In this document: positions 7,983-10,473 of the stretch, in pieces
Layout of the letters: the number at the start of each line of letters is the position of its first letter
Numbering within the stretch: the stretch's first letter is position 1
Origin: an uncultured Oscillospiraceae bacterium
GTDB lineage: Bacteria; Bacillota; Clostridia; Oscillospirales; Acutalibacteraceae
Assembly (NCBI GenBank): GCA_900543215.1
Contig: UQQR01000043.1
Location: 1-10,473, forward strand
DNA length: 10,473 nt
Direction of reading: 5' to 3'
Notes under the pieces: model-generated
What the model saw: only the letters and a program-made list of their open reading frames with translations
Databases searched by the model: none
Told to the model about the DNA's origin: nothing
Program-made: the position numbers and the translations under genes

Positions 7983-8477
7983 TCAGAACTCACCAAAGCT
8001 TAACCGCATCTGATTCCATTTCACATTTCCGTGAACGGATTTATCGGTTACTCCCTCGTTTATAAATCCGAATTTTGCGTAATACGGCACCAATTCATCC
8101 TTACAGGTCAGCACAAGTCCCAGTCTGCCCTCTTTTTTTGCGATTTTTACAGTCTCGGAAATAAGCTTTCCGGCAAGCCCCTGTCTGCGGTATTCGGGAA
8201 CGGTATTAACCCCGAATATCATTTGCCACGCGCCGTTTTCATTGTGCATATCGGCTCTTGCGTACATTTCATCGGTCAGGTCGGGCTCATCGGTAACAAA
8301 GCCGTCTGTAAATGCTACTAACCTGTCGCCGTCAAACATCAGCAGAAAATGGTTTGAATAATATTTTAGTCTTTCCCCTAATTGCTGTTCGGTTGCCGCC
8401 TCGGCTTTCGGAAAGCACTCCGCCTCAACTGCGGCTATATCCTTTAAATCGTTTATATCTGCTGTTCTTATTATCAT
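7983..8477 (-). CDS. GNAT-family N-acetyltransferase, 164 aa
   Basis: Transfers an acetyl group from acetyl-CoA to an amine. The N-terminus IIRTADINDLKDIAAVEAECF is the usual GNAT opening strand and helix. Motif A is FGVNTVPEYRRQGLAGKL (88-105), with the pyrophosphate-binding loop RRQGLAG at 97-103. The C-terminal half has PYYAKFGF (131-138), the typical motif B tail. The closing segment HGNVKWNQMRLSF resembles a clostridial subgroup of GNAT proteins, from memory only. The substrate is unknown. ATG at 8477 gives a normal GNAT start; an in-frame TTG at 8489 would add four residues. Neither has a good ribosome binding site; only TGAG precedes the ATG. The previous gene stops 10-22 bases upstream, so translational coupling is likely. 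The start is uncertain; the family is secure. Confidence 0.9.
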   Translation of the reverse strand: MIIRTADINDLKDIAAVEAECFPKAEAATEQQLGERLKYYSNHFLLMFDGDRLVAFTDGFVTDEPDLTDEMYARADMHNENGAWQMIFGVNTVPEYRRQGLAGKLISETVKIAKKEGRLGLVLTCKDELVPYYAKFGFINEGVTDKSVHGNVKWNQMRLSFGEF

Positions 8478-8499
8478 TTTATAACTCAATTAAAAATTT

Positions 8500-9114
8500 T
8501 TATTTCAGTTCATTCGGGATTTTTCTGTCTTTAAAATAATACTCCCTGTCGTGCTCGTTTATTTCGCGAAATATTCTGCACGGGTTTCCTACCGCAACAA
8601 CATTATCGGGCAGATCCTTTGTAACAACGCTGCCTGCGCCCACCACTACGTTATCGCCTATTGTAATACCCGGCAAAATAACGGCATTAGCGCCTATCCA
8701 ACAGTTTTTTCCTATATGCACTGCCGCATTATACTGGTATGCCTGCTCTCTAAGCTCCGGCAAAATAGGGTGACCCGCCGTTGCAACCGTAACCTTAGGC
8801 CCGAACATTGTATAATCGCCCACATATATATGCGTGTCGTCCACCATAGTAACACCGAAATTGCAGTAAATGTTTTTCCCGAAATGGATATGCGCGCCGC
8901 CGAAATTCGCATAAAACGGCGGTTCAATATAACACCCCTCGCCTATTTCGGCGAACATTTCCTTAAGCATTTCCTCACGCTTTTCAAGCTCGGTGGGGCG
9001 CGTCATATTAAAATCGTAAAGCTTATCAAGGCATTTTAGCTGCCTTGCGGTAATTTCCTCGTCCCCCGGCAGATAAAGCTCTCCGGTGTGCATTTTTTCT
9101 TTCATTGTACTCAT
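8500..9114 (-). CDS. Maltose/galactoside O-acetyltransferase-like (left-handed beta-helix), 204 aa
   Basis: Member of the LacA/Maa/NodL group of sugar O-acetyltransferases, which use acetyl-CoA and work as trimers. The N-terminal helical cap (about 1-58, starting KEKMHTGELYLPGDEE) is the Maa/LacA-type domain. The hexapeptide coil starts around residue 73 and includes IHFGKNIYCNFGVT, VHIGKNCWIGANAVILPG and ITIGDNVVVGAGSVV. The catalytic His is His115 in TAGHPILP, and Trp139 in the acetyl-CoA region is also kept; both match LacA numbering as I recall it. The tail GNPCRIFREI is typical. Length (about 200) is standard. The start ATG has AAGGAG at 9121-9126, 6 bases upstream. It is the first gene of a three-gene operon and is preceded by a strong promoter and a folded leader. 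The exact sugar acceptor is not predictable; maa-like proteins are often annotated by homology alone, so I give no symbol. Confidence 0.93.
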   Translation of the reverse strand: MSTMKEKMHTGELYLPGDEEITARQLKCLDKLYDFNMTRPTELEKREEMLKEMFAEIGEGCYIEPPFYANFGGAHIHFGKNIYCNFGVTMVDDTHIYVGDYTMFGPKVTVATAGHPILPELREQAYQYNAAVHIGKNCWIGANAVILPGITIGDNVVVGAGSVVTKDLPDNVVAVGNPCRIFREINEHDREYYFKDRKIPNELK

Positions 9115-9166
9115 AATCCGCTCCTTAATTTACAGGATTTTTATATAAGAAATTACAATAATAAAG

Positions 9167-9230
9167 GCAACGAAAGCCGTTTCGGGCATTGAACCGATTT
9201 ATATTTCGCGGCTCAGCCGTTTTCGTTTGC
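9167..9230 (-). promoter_or_regulatory. Structured 5' leader (possible three-way junction)
   Basis: On minus, GCAAACGAAA (9221-9230) pairs with TTTCGTTGC (9167-9175) with one bulged A, closing an outer stem. Inside are two small hairpins: CGGC TGA GCCG (9209-9219) and CCG AAA CGG (9177-9185). A U-rich stretch follows the outer stem. The shape could be a cis-regulatory RNA or just a stability element. I do not recognise it as a known riboswitch class. Confidence 0.5.
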
Positions 9231-9239
9231 TGCGATGCT

Positions 9240-9268
9240 ATAATATCACAACAAATATAAGAAATCAA
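9240..9268 (-). promoter_or_regulatory. Strong promoter of the acetyltransferase/SGNH operon
   Basis: On minus: TTGATT (9263-9268), a 17-base spacer, TATTAT (9240-9245) with an extended TGA. The expected start is near 9233, leaving a leader of about 118 bases before the first gene. Confidence 0.85.
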
Positions 9269-9310
9269 TACTGTCCGTGATTATAAAAACAGCTTATAAT
9301 AGCATTACAT

Positions 9311-9342
9311 AAAAAAGCGACCGAATTTTCGGTCGCTTTTTT
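9311..9342 (-). terminator. Bidirectional-looking terminator after the zinc-ribbon gene
   Basis: A perfect inverted repeat: AAAAAAGCGACCGAA, TT, TTCGGTCGCTTTTTT. The stem is GC-rich with A and T tracts on both sides, so it can stop transcription in either direction. The zinc-ribbon stop codon overlaps its edge at 9341-9343. It also shields the acetyltransferase promoter at 9240-9268 from read-through. Confidence 0.92.
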
Positions 9343-9643
9343 ATATTCTGAAAGTTGTAAAATCAATATCGGTGAAACGCAAAATAAGGAGCATCAAAAT
9401 TATTACGCCAATGGATACAAAAATAGCCGTAACGCATTTACTTCTGTGCTTTTTGTATCTTAAAGCCCCGATTATTCCCAAAATAAGACCGATTATCGGA
9501 ACTAAAAGAGAAAAAGCTAACGCAAAATTAATAATATCGGGTGTTCTTTCCTGCTTGTCTGTCAGTTCCGTGAGGGAACCGCATTCGGGGCATATCGTAG
9601 CTTCATCCACAATTTCCTTTCCACAATGCGCACAAAGCTTCAT
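9341..9643 (-). CDS. Small zinc-ribbon protein with two membrane helices, 100 aa
   Basis: No precise function is recognised. The N-terminus is a zinc ribbon with two CxxC knuckles: Cys4/Cys7 in CAHCG and Cys18/Cys21 in CPECG. A polar linker (about 23-36) leads to two hydrophobic segments, about 38-62 (rich in Leu, Ile and Gly) and about 71-90, joined by the basic turn RYKKHRSK. This layout (ribbon, linker, two helices) occurs in many small Firmicutes membrane proteins of unknown role. By the positive-inside rule the basic loop is cytosolic, so both ends may face out, which would be odd for a ribbon; the topology is unclear. ATG at 9643 is chosen because AAGGGGAG (9650-9657) lies 6 bases upstream; an in-frame GTG at 9670 would place the start inside the operator dyad. 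The stop codon runs into the terminator hairpin. It is divergent from an XRE regulator and has a perfect-consensus promoter. Confidence 0.85.
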   Translation of the reverse strand: MKLCAHCGKEIVDEATICPECGSLTELTDKQERTPDIINFALAFSLLVPIIGLILGIIGALRYKKHRSKCVTAIFVSIGVIILMLLILRFTDIDFTTFRI

Positions 9644-9664
9644 ATAAGGCTCCCCTTTGAAAAA

Positions 9665-9684
9665 TTGCACCTATACAGGTGCAA
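9665..9684. promoter_or_regulatory. Perfect 8+4+8 dyad (operator candidate 1)
   Basis: TTGCACCT ATAC AGGTGCAA is a perfect inverted repeat. It covers the first bases of the zinc-ribbon transcript and the -35 and spacer of the candidate XRE promoter. A bound repressor would block both. In RNA from the minus strand it would also form a hairpin followed by UUUUU. A near-copy of one arm, AAGTGCAA, lies at 9735-9742 in the XRE leader. Confidence 0.65.
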
Positions 9685-9693
9685 TAATATTAT
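9665..9693 (+). promoter_or_regulatory. Candidate promoter of the XRE gene
   Basis: On plus: TTGCAC (9665-9670), a 17-base spacer, then TATTAT (9688-9693), giving a start near 9700. The -35 matches consensus at only 3 of 6 positions. Its -10 lies base-on-base with that of the divergent zinc-ribbon promoter, so the two would compete. Confidence 0.45.
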
Positions 9694-9717
9694 ATCAGGG
9701 AAATATAATAATGTCAA
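9689..9717 (-). promoter_or_regulatory. Perfect-consensus sigma-A-type promoter of the zinc-ribbon gene
   Basis: On minus: TTGACA (9712-9717), a 17-base spacer, then TATAAT (9689-9694) with an extended TGA just before it. Both hexamers are exact consensus. The expected start site is near 9682, inside the dyad at 9665-9684. Such a strong promoter needs repression if the gene is not always on. Confidence 0.88.
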
Positions 9718-9730
9718 GAACTTTGTTCTT
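9716..9730. promoter_or_regulatory. Perfect 6+3+6 dyad (operator candidate 2)
   Basis: AAGAAC TTT GTTCTT is a perfect inverted repeat with a different sequence from the other dyad. It overlaps the -35 of the zinc-ribbon promoter (9712-9717) and falls in the early leader of the XRE transcript. Its size suits an XRE-type dimer. Confidence 0.55.
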
Positions 9731-9754
9731 AAATAAGTGCAAAGGAAAATTGTA

Positions 9755-9982
9755 ATGAACCACGAAATTGAAAAATTGATTGGTGATAACATTCGCATTT
9801 TAAGGGAAAAATCCGGCTTCACACAGGAGCAACTGTCAGTAAAATTGCAGCTTGAGGGCTGTGATATTACACGGAGCGCCCTTGCGAAAATCGAAGTGGG
9901 ACAAAGACATCTATATCCCGATGAAATATTTTTAATAAAAAAAATACTTAAAGTCACATATGATGATATATTCCGTATTTGA
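9755..9982 (+). CDS. Small XRE/Cro-type helix-turn-helix regulator, 75 aa
   Basis: A single-domain DNA-binding protein of the HTH_3 (XRE) family. The domain covers nearly the whole chain: IGDNIRILREKSGFTQEQLS (9-28) forms helices 1 and 2, and TRSALAKIEVGQRHL (39-53) holds the recognition helix with the usual KIExGxR tail. A final helix follows around DEIFLIKKILKVTYDDIF. There is no sensor or membrane domain, so a partner or DNA geometry must provide the signal, if any. ATG at 9755 is chosen because AAGGA (9742-9746) lies 8 bases upstream; an in-frame GTG at 9737 would start before that site. It is divergent from the zinc-ribbon gene across about 110 bases with two perfect dyads, which makes autoregulation and control of that gene likely. 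That is inference. It is followed by its own terminator and converges with the rRNA operon. Confidence 0.9.
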   Translation: MNHEIEKLIGDNIRILREKSGFTQEQLSVKLQLEGCDITRSALAKIEVGQRHLYPDEIFLIKKILKVTYDDIFRI

Positions 9983-10000
9983 AAGCCTCAATTAAATTAT

Positions 10001-10032
10001 AACCGTCCGTTTAACGGGCGGTTTTTGTTTTT
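10001..10032 (+). terminator. Intrinsic terminator of the XRE regulator gene
   Basis: AACCGTCCGT (10001-10010) pairs with ACGGGCGGTT (10014-10023) around a 3-base loop, with one G-U wobble. A T tract, TTTTTGTTTTT, follows (10022-10032). It sits 18 bases after the stop codon. Confidence 0.88.
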
Positions 10033-10064
10033 AAGTATTTCGTACTAAAGGTTAAAGCAATAAA

Positions 10065-10093
10065 AACAAAAAAGCGACCGGAAAACCGATCGC
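10065..10093 (-). terminator. Intrinsic terminator of the rRNA operon
   Basis: On minus, GCGATCGG and CCGGTCGC form an 8-bp stem with one G-U pair around a TTTT loop (10074-10093). A T run interrupted once (10065-10073) follows immediately. It lies about 72 bases past the 23S 3' end, so it closes the rRNA transcript. Confidence 0.85.
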
Positions 10094-10164
10094 CTAAGCT
10101 TTACATTTGCTCGCACCCAAAAAACCGAACAAAGAAGAGAGCAAGGTGAGGAACGAAAAGTAAT

Positions 10165-10473
<309 letters not shown>

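Noticed and set aside
8551..9039. 162-residue open frame on plus inside the O-acetyltransferase gene
   Set aside because: It mirrors the hexapeptide-repeat gene on the opposite strand and shows no recognisable domain or ribosome binding site.
9640..9957. 105-residue open frame on minus across the XRE gene and its promoter region
   Set aside because: It runs antisense to the HTH gene and through the regulatory dyads, with no ribosome binding site or domain.

Overview
The window looks like chromosomal DNA of a low-to-mid GC Gram-positive bacterium of the class Clostridia. An Oscillospiraceae/Ruminococcaceae-like member is my best guess, from memory of protein families and not from a search. 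Signs are the strong Shine-Dalgarno sites, TTGACA/TATAAT-type promoters, U-rich intrinsic terminators, the 23S rRNA 3' end, and a divergent ParE/ParC-like topoisomerase pair of a kind I associate with Clostridia. There is no sign of an insertion sequence, phage, CRISPR array or integrase.

Layout from left to right. (1) Bases 1-80 hold a short hairpin beyond valS and a possible promoter for a gene off the left edge. (2) Bases 81-7154 carry a minus-strand block: a promoter at 7125-7154, a divergent type IIA topoisomerase subunit B, its subunit A partner 28 bases further on, and then valS (valyl-tRNA synthetase). valS has its own ribosome binding site after a 127-base gap containing a GC-rich hairpin. 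(3) Bases 7181-9268 hold a second minus-strand operon: a strong promoter, a structured leader of about 118 bases, a maltose/galactoside-type O-acetyltransferase, a GNAT N-acetyltransferase and an SGNH hydrolase. The hydrolase may also have its own promoter. (4) Bases 9311-10032 hold a small divergent module: a zinc-ribbon two-helix membrane protein on minus and a 75-residue XRE-type regulator on plus. Their promoters overlap and are flanked by two different perfect dyads. (5) Bases 10065-10473 hold the 3' end of a 23S rRNA gene on minus, followed directly by an intrinsic terminator with no 5S gene between.

The topoisomerase subunits would form one A2B2 enzyme. The SGNH/acetyltransferase operon could add and remove acyl groups on a small molecule or glycan, but no substrate can be read from the sequence. 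The most interesting items are the compact divergent promoter switch at 9660-9745, the unusual motif residues of the topoisomerase pair (including Ala at the quinolone-determining Ser position), the missing 5S gene after the 23S, and the folded leader of the acetyltransferase operon. I did not find a clearly new multi-gene system; most of the window is housekeeping DNA.
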